DNA from: an uncultured Oscillospiraceae bacterium
Lineage (GTDB): Bacteria; Bacillota; Clostridia; Oscillospirales; Oscillospiraceae
DNA: 64,000 bases
Assembly (NCBI GenBank): GCA_944387065.1
Contig: CALXDM010000003.1
Coordinates: 124,001 to 188,000 of the forward strand
Direction of reading: 5' to 3'
Below the pieces are notes generated by a model. That model did no database searches and was not told the origin of the DNA. It worked only from the letters and a program-made list of their open reading frames with translations. This document shows, one piece after another, positions 26,302 to 34,761 of the stretch. Every line of letters starts with the position of its first letter. The stretch's first letter is position 1. Both the position numbers and the translations under genes were made by a program.

Positions 26302-27075
26302 GTGGCGCGAGAGCGCAGACACAATACCCGGCGTAGGAGCAGGGGGCGGTTCCGCGCCCTGTACCGGGTGCTCTCCATCCTGGTGGTGGCCGCCGCGCTG
26401 GGGATGGCCTGCGTGGTGTTCTTCCGCATCAACGAGGTGCACATAGAGGGCAACGAGCGATACACTGACCAGCAGATCCAGGAGGCCTCGGGCATCCGCA
26501 CCGGCGACAACCTGATCACCCTGTCCAAGAGCCGGGTGGCGGGCAATATCATCGTCCGGCTGCCCTATGTGGGCGGGGTGAGCATCGAGCGGCTGCTGCC
26601 CGACGGGGTGCGGATCACCGTGACCGAACACACCGCTGCCGCGGCGGTGTCTGACGGGACGGATTGGTGGTATATCGCGGGGCAGGGCAAGGTCCTGGAG
26701 CAGGTGGACGACCCGGGACAGGTGCTGCCCATCACCGGGCTGACCGCCCAAAATCCCATCCTCAGCGACCAGCTGCGGGTGGAGGAGGGGCAGGAGGCCA
26801 CCCTGGAGTATGTGCTGGCCCTGCTGGAGGAGCTGGAGGAGCGGGAGATGCTGGCCAGCTGCACCGGGCTGGACTGCACCGCGGCCACTTCCATCACCCT
26901 GCGCTACGACATCTATCAGGTGAAGCTGCCCCGGCGGCTGGATTACAGCGAGCAGCTGGCCCTGCTCCAGGCGGCCCTGGCCTCGGACCGGCTGCCCCAG
27001 GGGGTGGCGGGCACCTTCGACCTCACCGTCCAGGACGGGCGGGCCTACTTCCAACCCGATCATGACGAGTCGTAA
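26302..27075 (+). CDS. ftsQ: Cell division protein FtsQ/DivIB
   Basis: This 257-residue bitopic protein has a basic cytoplasmic N-terminus, one transmembrane helix at about residues 24-45 (VLSILVVAAALGMACVVFF), a POTRA domain (INEVHIEGNERYTDQQIQEA to about residue 115) and a beta domain. DivIB/FtsQ links FtsL-DivIC to the septal synthases. The GTG start at 26302 follows GAGGAGGTGA. It is the last gene of the mraZ unit before a terminator and the separate ftsZ promoter; ftsA is not between it and ftsZ. Confidence 0.9.
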   Translation: MARERRHNTRRRSRGRFRALYRVLSILVVAAALGMACVVFFRINEVHIEGNERYTDQQIQEASGIRTGDNLITLSKSRVAGNIIVRLPYVGGVSIERLLPDGVRITVTEHTAAAAVSDGTDWWYIAGQGKVLEQVDDPGQVLPITGLTAQNPILSDQLRVEEGQEATLEYVLALLEELEEREMLASCTGLDCTAATSITLRYDIYQVKLPRRLDYSEQLALLQAALASDRLPQGVAGTFDLTVQDGRAYFQPDHDES

Positions 27076-27103
27076 GCCCCGGCCCTTATGGGGTCGGGGC
27101 TTT
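27074..27103 (+). terminator. Terminator-like hairpin after ftsQ
   Basis: A 12-bp stem (27074-27085 with 27091-27102, one G-T pair) begins inside the ftsQ stop codon and is followed by only TTT. It probably ends or attenuates the mraZ-ftsQ transcript just ahead of the ftsZ promoter. Confidence 0.65.
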
Positions 27104-27163
27104 GATCAGATGCCGGACGGAGCAGGTTTTCCTCCTCCGGATGGAAAAAACGTGATTTCTCTA

Positions 27164-27192
27164 TTGACCCCGTGGACAAAAAAGGCTACAAT
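27164..27192 (+). promoter_or_regulatory. ftsZ promoter
   Basis: TTGACC at 27164-27169 and TACAAT at 27187-27192 are separated by 17 bases in an A/T-rich patch. The start site would lie near 27199, about 78 bases before the ftsZ ATG, so ftsZ can be expressed apart from the wall cluster. Confidence 0.78.
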
Positions 27193-27276
27193 ACAAGATA
27201 TAGTTTTTGCTATGCGCAGGCATTACCATCGCTTGTTTTCCACGATTTGACACGCTGAGACACAGGAGGGCTTTTT

Positions 27277-28383
27277 ATGGCGTTTGTGATGGATTCCAAT
27301 TCCGGCAACGGGGATATTCTGAAGGTGATCGGGATTGGCGGGGGCGGCAACAATGTGGTCAACCGCATGGTGCAATCCGGGATGCAGGGGGTGGAGTTCA
27401 TTGCGGTGAACACCGACCGGCAGTGCCTGAACGCCTCCCAGGCGACCCAGAAGCTGACCATCGGGGAGAAGCTCACCAGCGGCAAGGGGGCGGGAGCCAA
27501 CCCGGAGGTGGGCCGGGAATCGGCCAAGGAGAGCAAGGAGCAGATCGCCGCGCTGCTGGAGGGGACGGATATGCTGTTTGTCACCGCCGGCATGGGGGGC
27601 GGCACCGGCACAGGGGCGGCCCCGGTGGTGGCGGAGATCGCCAAGGAGAAGGGGATCCTCACCGTGGGAGTGGTGACCAAGCCCTTCAACTTTGAGGGAC
27701 GCCGGCGCATGGAGCAGGCCCTGAAGGGCATTGAGGAGCTGCGCCAGCGGGTGGACTCGCTGGTCATCATCCCCAACGACCGGCTGCAGTACGCCACCGA
27801 CGAGAAGATCACCTTCGCCAACGCCTTTGCCATCGCAGACGATGTGCTGCGCCAGGCGGTGCAGTCCATCTCCGACCTGATCACCACCACGGGGCTGATC
27901 AACCTGGACTTTGCCGACGTCACCGCGGTGATGAAGGACGCGGGGCTGGCCCACATGGGGGTGGGCCGGGCCGCAGGCAAGAACAAGGCGGAGGAGGCCA
28001 CCCGCATCGCCATCAACAGCCCCCTGCTGGAGACCTCCATCAACGGGGCCCGGGGCATCATCGTCAACATCACCGGGCCCATGGACATGGGCCTGGAGGA
28101 GGTGGAGAAGGCCGCGGAGATGGTCAAGGAAGTGGCCGACCCGGACGCGCTGTTCATGATGGGCGCGGCCTTCGACGAGGAGCTGGAGGACGAGCTGCGG
28201 GTTACCGTCATCGCCACCGGCTTTGGGGAGGTGGCCAACCCCGTGCCGGAAAAGCAGGCCCAGGGGGACAAGCCTGACGAGGCGGGGGGCGTGAACCCGC
28301 CCACCCCCCTGGACGAGAGCGGCAGGGACGAGCCGGACACCGACCCCTTTGACGATATCTTCAAGATCTTCAACAAGCGGTGA
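27277..28383 (+). CDS. ftsZ: Cell division GTPase FtsZ
   Basis: This 368-residue tubulin homologue forms the division ring. The GTP-binding signature [10 protein letters not shown] lies near residues 107-116, preceded by the N-terminal [14 protein letters not shown], and the T7-loop region NLDFADV is near residue 209. The C-terminal tail is acidic and ends [13 protein letters not shown], a typical conserved peptide for partner binding. An ACAGGAGG ribosome-binding site precedes the ATG. It is transcribed from its own promoter and closed by a strong terminator. Confidence 0.97.
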   Translation: MAFVMDSNSGNGDILKVIGIGGGGNNVVNRMVQSGMQGVEFIAVNTDRQCLNASQATQKLTIGEKLTSGKGAGANPEVGRESAKESKEQIAALLEGTDMLFVTAGMGGGTGTGAAPVVAEIAKEKGILTVGVVTKPFNFEGRRRMEQALKGIEELRQRVDSLVIIPNDRLQYATDEKITFANAFAIADDVLRQAVQSISDLITTTGLINLDFADVTAVMKDAGLAHMGVGRAAGKNKAEEATRIAINSPLLETSINGARGIIVNITGPMDMGLEEVEKAAEMVKEVADPDALFMMGAAFDEELEDELRVTVIATGFGEVANPVPEKQAQGDKPDEAGGVNPPTPLDESGRDEPDTDPFDDIFKIFNKR

Positions 28384-28390
28384 ATAAAAG

Positions 28391-28430
28391 CCAAAACGGC
28401 CCTATCCGTGCGCGGATAGGGCCGTTTTGG
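28391..28430. terminator. Terminator after ftsZ
   Basis: A perfect 18-bp stem pairs 28391-28408 with 28413-28430 around the loop TGCG, and the TTTT segment is part of the 3' arm. It separates ftsZ from the regulator gene. Confidence 0.88.
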
Positions 28431-28542
28431 AAAAAGTCCGGGATGCAACTGCTGGTTGACAACAATCCAACCCAGATTGGTGGTATGGCAACCGGCCGGT
28501 CTGATAGGATGGGACCATCCAGAAAAGGAAGGAGGGTCTACA

Positions 28543-29163
28543 ATGAATTTGTCAGACCGGATTCAACAGTTGAGAAAGCAGAAGGGGATCTCTCAGGAGG
28601 AACTGGCCGACCGGGTAGGGGTATCCCGCCAGGCGGTGAGCAAGTGGGAGAGCGAGCAGAGCATACCGGATATGGATAAGATCGTCCTGCTCAGCGACTA
28701 TTTTGAAGTGACAACAGACTATCTTCTAAAAGGGATCGAGCCCGTGCCTGATGTCGGCGAGAAAAAGGCGGACGGACGCATCTTTACCATCGTAGCCACA
28801 GCGCTCAACTTCATCGGGGTGCTGGTGACCTGCACAGTATGGTATGTGGAGCAAGAGGCTGGGGCGTTCCTCATTGGGGCAGTGTTCCTGGCACTGGGGT
28901 GCATGGTGTTCGGAGTGGGTATGGTGGAGTCCGCCCCAGCCACCAAGCCACGGGCGAAACGGAACTTCTGGACGGTGAACATCTGGCTGCTGGTGTTTTT
29001 GCCCCTGTCGCTCTGCTATAATGTGATGCTATCCAACCTGCCGGCGCCCTATCCGCTGCCATCAGGTGGGACAGCTTTGGGCTATCCCCTATTTTGGCTG
29101 GTGTATCTTGCAGGGTGTGCAGCCGTGGTGCTATGGCAGGCCAGGAGGGCAAATGGAAGGTAA
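28543..29163 (+). CDS. XRE-family HTH regulator with membrane-spanning C-terminus
   Basis: This 206-residue protein has an N-terminal lambda-Cro/XRE helix-turn-helix (about residues 5-60, [19 protein letters not shown]) and a C-terminal half with about four transmembrane helices starting near residue 84. Such fusions are common in Clostridia and are thought to sense membrane or envelope state; the signal here is unknown. The ATG at 28543 follows AAGGAAGGAGGG. A TTGACA occurs at 28456-28461 but I find no well-placed -10. GGTTG/CAACC arms at 28454-28472 could be an operator. The gene is convergent with the DUF1576-type gene. Confidence 0.82.
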   Translation: MNLSDRIQQLRKQKGISQEELADRVGVSRQAVSKWESEQSIPDMDKIVLLSDYFEVTTDYLLKGIEPVPDVGEKKADGRIFTIVATALNFIGVLVTCTVWYVEQEAGAFLIGAVFLALGCMVFGVGMVESAPATKPRAKRNFWTVNIWLLVFLPLSLCYNVMLSNLPAPYPLPSGGTALGYPLFWLVYLAGCAAVVLWQARRANGR

Positions 29164-29258
29164 GAAGTGGGCGCGGGGGTGGGCCAGCTGTCTGCCTGGA
29201 ATGCTTGGAGGACACCGGTGACAGCCAGTGGAACAGGGAGGGGGAACGGACGGGACGG

Positions 29259-30641
29259 TCAGTGGGCGTCCTCGTCCTTCGGGCCGGAGCCATCCTCCTG
29301 AGACGGGCCATCCCCCTCTGGGGTTTCAGCGGGGAGCGGGGGGTTGATGGGGGAGTCCTCATCGAACAGGTCATAGTACTCCTCGTCCTGGAGGGCGGGC
29401 CTGCGGCGGCGGGCCACAGCGGTGATGATGGGGAAGAACACGATGGCGATCAGGCCGCCGGAAAAGCCGTTGTTGTAGAGGTTTAGCCCCGCCACCGGGC
29501 CGCTGGTCTGGAGTACCAGGGCGGAGTGGACAAAGCCGGCCAGCACCCCGTAGGGCCAGCCGAAGTAGCCGGCGATGGGGGCCAGGGTGGTGCCGAACAG
29601 CCCGGCCAGCTGGAGGGAGGGGTAGTCGGGGGTCTGGTGCACCCCGTAGGAGCCCAGGGCGACCCCCACCATCACCGGCAGGATGTTGCGGGCGTGCTTG
29701 CCAAAGGCAGAAAAGCCCATGATGGTAAGGATCCCGCCCAGGGTGGGGCCGTTCAGCTCCCCGCCCACGATCAGGATGTAGAGGATGCCCAAGATCCCGT
29801 TGACCCCGGTGTTGATCAGCACGGGGCCCGCGCCGAACAGGCGCAGGTAGTCGGTGGGCGCCCGGCCGGAGGAGGCCAGCAGCCGGCGGTAGCCCGCCCA
29901 AACCGCCCAGACTGGCCTGCCGTCGGCAATGAGGCCCAGGACGATCAGAACCAGGCACAGCCCCCCAAAAGCCAGGCCGAAGACGGTGTTGTACCCGCCA
30001 GCCCAATGGAGCACGGAGTCCGGTGAGTCCCCAAAGGCGGTGAGGATGGGGACGATCATCATGGCCAGCATTCCGCAGGCAAAGCCCATGTTGTATAGGT
30101 TCATGCCGTTTTGCACCTTGTAGGTGTAAGCGGATAGGGGGGGCAGGAGGAAGCCCACCACCAGGCCGGCCAGGATGCCCAGCGGGATGCTGGCGTGGAT
30201 GCTGCCCAGGGCCATGTAGCTGACCAAGGGGGCCAGGGAGGTGGCCAGCAGGGCCACGGAGACGTGCTTGGAAAAGGGCTCCCGCTGGTAGCGGGCGTAC
30301 AGCCAGGTGCCCAGGATGATGGGCCAGATGTTGACCACATTCTTCCCGAACAGGGAGAAACCGGCCATCAGGCCGATCTCCACCAGGGAGAAGCCGTTGA
30401 AGTGGTTGCCGGTGAACTTGAGGATGCACACGGTGATGATGGTGACGGCGGCGGCGTTGATCAGCGCGGCGCCTGGCCCGGCAATGTACACATAGTCGGT
30501 GATCAGCAGATCCTGCATCAGGATGATCCGGTACAGGCCGGGCAGGATGTTTTCCGGCCGGTCCAACAGAAAGCCGAGCAGGGCCAGGGCCAGGGAGAAT
30601 GCGATGGTTGCGGGAAAGATCTTGTCATACCGATTTTGCAA
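29259..30641 (-). CDS. DUF1576-type polytopic membrane protein
   Basis: This 460-residue integral membrane protein has about 12 hydrophobic segments and two internally similar halves (NHFNGFSLVEIGLMAGFSLFGKN versus GPTLGGILTIMGFSAFGKH, the first around residue 95, the second around residue 300), suggesting an inverted or tandem repeat as in transporters. The pattern, including NLYNMGFACG and NLYNNGFSGG, fits the DUF1576 family, whose function is unknown. The TTG start at 30641 is chosen for AAGGAGG six bases upstream. The C-terminus is an acidic, Pro-rich tail. A good promoter lies upstream. Confidence 0.78.
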   Translation of the reverse strand: MQNRYDKIFPATIAFSLALALLGFLLDRPENILPGLYRIILMQDLLITDYVYIAGPGAALINAAAVTIITVCILKFTGNHFNGFSLVEIGLMAGFSLFGKNVVNIWPIILGTWLYARYQREPFSKHVSVALLATSLAPLVSYMALGSIHASIPLGILAGLVVGFLLPPLSAYTYKVQNGMNLYNMGFACGMLAMMIVPILTAFGDSPDSVLHWAGGYNTVFGLAFGGLCLVLIVLGLIADGRPVWAVWAGYRRLLASSGRAPTDYLRLFGAGPVLINTGVNGILGILYILIVGGELNGPTLGGILTIMGFSAFGKHARNILPVMVGVALGSYGVHQTPDYPSLQLAGLFGTTLAPIAGYFGWPYGVLAGFVHSALVLQTSGPVAGLNLYNNGFSGGLIAIVFFPIITAVARRRRPALQDEEYYDLFDEDSPINPPLPAETPEGDGPSQEDGSGPKDEDAH

Positions 30642-30663
30642 AAGGGACCTCCTTTTCCTGTGT

Positions 30664-30686
30664 GGACGCCGGCCACAACGGCGTCC
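30664..30686 (-). other. Hairpin in the DUF1576 gene leader
   Basis: GGACGCCG at 30664-30671 pairs with CGGCGTCC at 30679-30686 around a 7-base loop. It lies in the leader about 20 bases upstream of the TTG start, just before the ribosome-binding site, where it could influence translation. Confidence 0.45.
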
Positions 30687-30717
30687 CATGTGGTCTCCGT
30701 GGGATTCTTTTGAATAA

Positions 30718-30746
30718 ATCATACAAGAAAATCCGGGAAAGAGCAA
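30718..30746 (-). promoter_or_regulatory. Promoter of the DUF1576-type gene
   Basis: On the minus strand TTGCTC (30746-30741) and TATGAT (30723-30718) are separated by 17 bases. The gap 30747-30853 also carries the start region of the divergent GluQ-type gene, for which I see no convincing promoter. Confidence 0.7.
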
Positions 30747-30853
30747 CTTAAAACTGCGAAACTGCATGAAATATTTTGGAATGGATCCATAAATTTTTTG
30801 GTATGGATGCCTGGCCGACCCCTCCTTTGGGGCCGGGAGAGGGGGAAAGAAAG

Positions 30854-31777
30854 ATGGCAGTGCGGGGACGCTTTGCCCCCACGCCCAGCGGGCGGATGCA
30901 CTTGGGCAACCTGATGGCGGCGCTGCTGGCCTGGCTGGATGTGCGCAGCCAGGGGGGTGTGATGGTACTGCGCATCGAGGACCTGGATCCCCAACGCACC
31001 AGCTTGGCCTGGGCCCAGCAGCTGGCGGATGATCTGCGCTGGCTGGGCCTGGATTGGGACGAGGGTGGGTTGGAACCGGACTGGCGGCAGTCCTGCCGAG
31101 GGGCATACTACCAGGCGGCCTTTGACAAGCTGCGGGGGTTGGGGCTGGTCTATCCCTGCTACTGCTCCCGGGCCCAGCGCCTGGCGGCGGGCGCCCCCCA
31201 TGGCGGGGAGGAGGGGGGCGCGGGATGTCGCTGCCTTCATTTGAGCCCGGCGGAGCGGGCGGCCCGGGAGGAGGCGGGCCGCAGGCCGGCTTGGCGGGTG
31301 CGGGCGCCGGGGGAGACCGTCACGGTGGTGGACGGCCATCTGGGCCCCTATGCCCAGGATCTGGCCCGGGACTGCGGGGACTTCATCCTGCGCCGGTCCG
31401 ATGGGGTGTGGGCCTACCAGCTGGCGGTGGTGGTGGACGACGGGCTCATGGGCATCAACCGGGTGGTGCGGGGAGCCGACCTGTTGCCCTCCGCCCCCCG
31501 CCAGGCATGGCTGCACCGCTTGTTGGGCCATCCCCCGCCCCAGTTCTGCCACCTGCCCCTGCTGGTGGACGAGTCGGGGCGGAGACTGGCCAAGCGGGAC
31601 AGGGATCTGGATCTGGAGGCGCTGCGCGCCCGCCACTCCCCCCAGGAGCTGACGGGGTATCTGGCCTGGCTGGCCGGGCTGCTGCCGGAGCGGGAAAGCG
31701 TCACCCCCGCCCAGCTCATCCCCCTGTTCTCGTGGGCAAAAGTGCCGAAAAAGGAGATTGTGGCCCCAGCGCCTTGA
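30854..31777 (+). CDS. gluQ: Glutamyl-Q tRNA(Asp) synthetase-like protein
   Basis: This 307-residue protein is a truncated class I glutamyl-tRNA synthetase with no anticodon-binding domain, the form of GluQ, which attaches glutamate to the queuosine at position 34 of tRNA-Asp. It begins RGRFAPTPSGRMHLGN (HIGH-like HLGN), has IEDLDPQR near residue 38, a zinc-binding set CYC and CRC around residues 103-131, and RLAKRD as the KMSKS equivalent. The ATG at 30854 follows GGGGGAAAGAAAG. GluQ is best known in Proteobacteria, so its presence here implies queuosine use or another substrate. Confidence 0.82.
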   Translation: MAVRGRFAPTPSGRMHLGNLMAALLAWLDVRSQGGVMVLRIEDLDPQRTSLAWAQQLADDLRWLGLDWDEGGLEPDWRQSCRGAYYQAAFDKLRGLGLVYPCYCSRAQRLAAGAPHGGEEGGAGCRCLHLSPAERAAREEAGRRPAWRVRAPGETVTVVDGHLGPYAQDLARDCGDFILRRSDGVWAYQLAVVVDDGLMGINRVVRGADLLPSAPRQAWLHRLLGHPPPQFCHLPLLVDESGRRLAKRDRDLDLEALRARHSPQELTGYLAWLAGLLPERESVTPAQLIPLFSWAKVPKKEIVAPAP

Positions 31778-31802
31778 CAGGCCCTTGGGCAGGGCGTAAA
31801 AT
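31774..31802 (+). promoter_or_regulatory. guaB promoter
   Basis: TTGACA at 31774-31779 and TAAAAT at 31797-31802 are separated by 17 bases, overlapping the 3' end of the gluQ-like gene. The start site would be about 45 bases before the guaB ATG, a short leader with no room for a riboswitch. Confidence 0.8.
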
Positions 31803-31807
31803 GGTAG

Positions 31808-33331
<1,524 letters not shown>

Positions 33332-33338
33332 ATCCGGG

Positions 33339-33596
33339 ATGGACCGCATTGCCATACCGGGCCCGGAGGGAGGCTGGGTCATCCCGGAGGGCCGGGAGGG
33401 GGAGGCGGCCCAGCGGCTGGCCGCCTTTGAGCGGGCTTACCAGCGCCTGACCGACCGCCAGGAGGAACTGGCCGGGCGGATGGAGGCCCTCAAGGCCCAG
33501 GGGAAACAGAAGACCGTCCAGTTCCGGGAGCTTTTTGGGGAAAAACTGACCATTCAGCAGCTGTTGCAGCTGTGGGAGACCTACGGTGCGCCGTAG
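33339..33596 (+). CDS. Small helical protein downstream of guaB
   Basis: This 85-residue protein starts 7 bases after the guaB stop and is closed by a hairpin 4 bases after its end, so it is co-transcribed. A Gly/Pro-rich N-terminus (IAIPGPEGGWVIPEG) is followed by a charged helical region (residues 25-75) ending LTIQQLLQLWETYG. No Shine-Dalgarno is clear at the ATG; AATCCGGG precedes it, so coupling to guaB is likely. I recognise no family. Confidence 0.6.
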   Translation: MDRIAIPGPEGGWVIPEGREGEAAQRLAAFERAYQRLTDRQEELAGRMEALKAQGKQKTVQFRELFGEKLTIQQLLQLWETYGAP

Positions 33597-33600
33597 GGGA

Positions 33601-33632
33601 CAGCCGCCCTGCCATTGCCGGCAGGGCGGCTG
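33601..33632 (+). terminator. Hairpin terminator of the guaB unit
   Basis: A 13-bp perfect stem pairs 33601-33613 with 33620-33632 around ATTGCC. It lacks a T-run, so termination may be partial or factor-dependent. Confidence 0.55.
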
Positions 33633-33677
33633 CCTGCATGTTGGGAGCGGGGCGACGTGCCCATTCCCTATACGGCG

Positions 33678-33706
33678 TTGTCCGGGGGCGGAAAGTTTGG
33701 TACAAT
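33678..33706 (+). promoter_or_regulatory. Promoter of the LytTR regulator unit
   Basis: TTGTCC at 33678-33683 and TACAAT at 33701-33706 are separated by 17 bases. Transcription from about 33713 gives a leader of nearly 290 bases before the regulator ATG, long enough to hold a small gene or RNA element. Confidence 0.72.
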
Positions 33707-33866
33707 ATCTCCTGGAAATCAAACGGAGCCACCATAGCCGGCCTTGACATGGTGGGAACGGTGCCGCTCCCGATACCGGGCTGCCCGAGTGGGAATGGGA
33801 ACACCTTAGTTTGCTTTCCAGGCGGGCTTTCCCTGCCATAAAATGCCCTGCTGCTGGGGAGGGCCA

Positions 33867-33953
33867 ATGCACCGGCGGAATGCACAGAGGGTTCGGCTGT
33901 TCCAGCCAAAAACGTTGCCTTTGGACAAGGAATGCGTTCAGGGTACGGTTTGA
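33867..33953 (+). CDS. Possible 28-residue leader peptide
   Basis: An ATG at 33867 has GGGGAGG five bases upstream, a strong ribosome-binding site. The peptide is basic at its start (MHRRNAQRVRLFQPK) with one Cys six residues from its end (KECVQGTV), and stops at 33953, 48 bases before the LytTR regulator. It matches no peptide family I know. A chance frame is quite possible. Confidence 0.25.
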   Translation: MHRRNAQRVRLFQPKTLPLDKECVQGTV

Positions 33954-34001
33954 TCCGTGCCCGTTATTGAATAGATGTGGAATCAGGAAAGAGGTGAGAG
34001 T

Positions 34002-34718
34002 ATGGCGGCATATCATCTGGCGATCTGTGAGGATGACCCGGACGAGCGGGCACACCTGGAAGCGCTGTGCAGCAGTCTGCTGTCTGCCCGACAGATTGAC
34101 CACACGCTGACGCCATTCGCCTCTGCGGAGGCCCTGGCAGAGGCGCTGGAGGGGGACACGGGCAGGTTTGACCTGCTTCTCCTGGACATTCAGATGGCTG
34201 GGATGAGCGGCATGGAGCTGGCCAGGACCCTGTACGCTCAGCATGTGCCGGTGCGCTTCTTATTCATCACTGGCTGCGCGGATTACGCCCTGGAAGGGCA
34301 CAGCGTGCACCCCGTCCACTATCTGCTTAAGCCGGTGGAGTTGGAGGCGCTGGATCAGGCCCTTTACCGGGATTGGCAGGCCCACCACCAGGCCAGGGCC
34401 ATGATATTCCGCATGGGGGGGAAGACGGTCTCTCTGCCGGCGGGGGACATCTCTTATATGGAGAGCTTAAATCGGATGGTGATTGTCCATCTACCGGGAG
34501 AGGAGCACGCCTTTCCTATCACGCTTGCCGACGCGGAGCGGATGGCACTGCCGGCCCTGTTCGCCCGTTGCCACAACAGCTTTCTGGTCAACCTGGACCA
34601 GGTGAAGTCGGTGGGGCGCACTGAGGTGCTTTTGAGGGATGGAAGCAAGCTGCCGGTGGGGCGGCGGTTTTACCGCAGCTTTCAAAGCGCCCTTGTCCGC
34701 CGGATCAACCGTTATTAA
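34002..34718 (+). CDS. LytTR-family response regulator
   Basis: This 238-residue protein has an N-terminal receiver domain (acidic ICEDD near residues 8-12, phospho-acceptor Asp62 in LLLLDIQM, switch Lys in LLKPVELEAL) and a C-terminal LytTR DNA-binding domain (about 135-235, with ISYMESLNRMVIVHL, RCHNSFLVNLDQV and GRRFYRSF). It resembles AgrA/VirR-type regulators that bind direct repeats. The ATG at 34002 is chosen for GAAAGAGGTGAG upstream. Its probable partner, a GHKL sensor kinase, is encoded tail-to-tail downstream across a shared terminator. Confidence 0.9.
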   Translation: MAAYHLAICEDDPDERAHLEALCSSLLSARQIDHTLTPFASAEALAEALEGDTGRFDLLLLDIQMAGMSGMELARTLYAQHVPVRFLFITGCADYALEGHSVHPVHYLLKPVELEALDQALYRDWQAHHQARAMIFRMGGKTVSLPAGDISYMESLNRMVIVHLPGEEHAFPITLADAERMALPALFARCHNSFLVNLDQVKSVGRTEVLLRDGSKLPVGRRFYRSFQSALVRRINRY

Positions 34719-34752
34719 AAAATCAGGAGCCGAAAGGCTCCCGATTTTTTTG
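34717..34752. terminator. Bidirectional terminator between LytTR regulator and sensor kinase
   Basis: A stem pairs 34717-34731 with 34736-34750 (one A-C mismatch) around a GAAA tetraloop, with A6 on the 5' side and T7 on the 3' side, so it works in both directions. It begins inside the regulator's stop region and lies 10 bases past the kinase stop. Confidence 0.92.
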
Positions 34753-34761
34753 CCCGCCGGC

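Noticed and set aside
28454..28510. Promoter for the XRE regulator built on TTGACA at 28456
   Set aside because: No acceptable -10 occurs at 15-19 bases; the nearest TATGGC is 22 bases away.
33749..33841. A 30-residue Pro/Gly-rich frame before the LytTR gene as an AgrD-like signal
   Set aside because: No ribosome-binding site, no AgrD-like amphipathic start or acidic tail, and no AgrB gene nearby.
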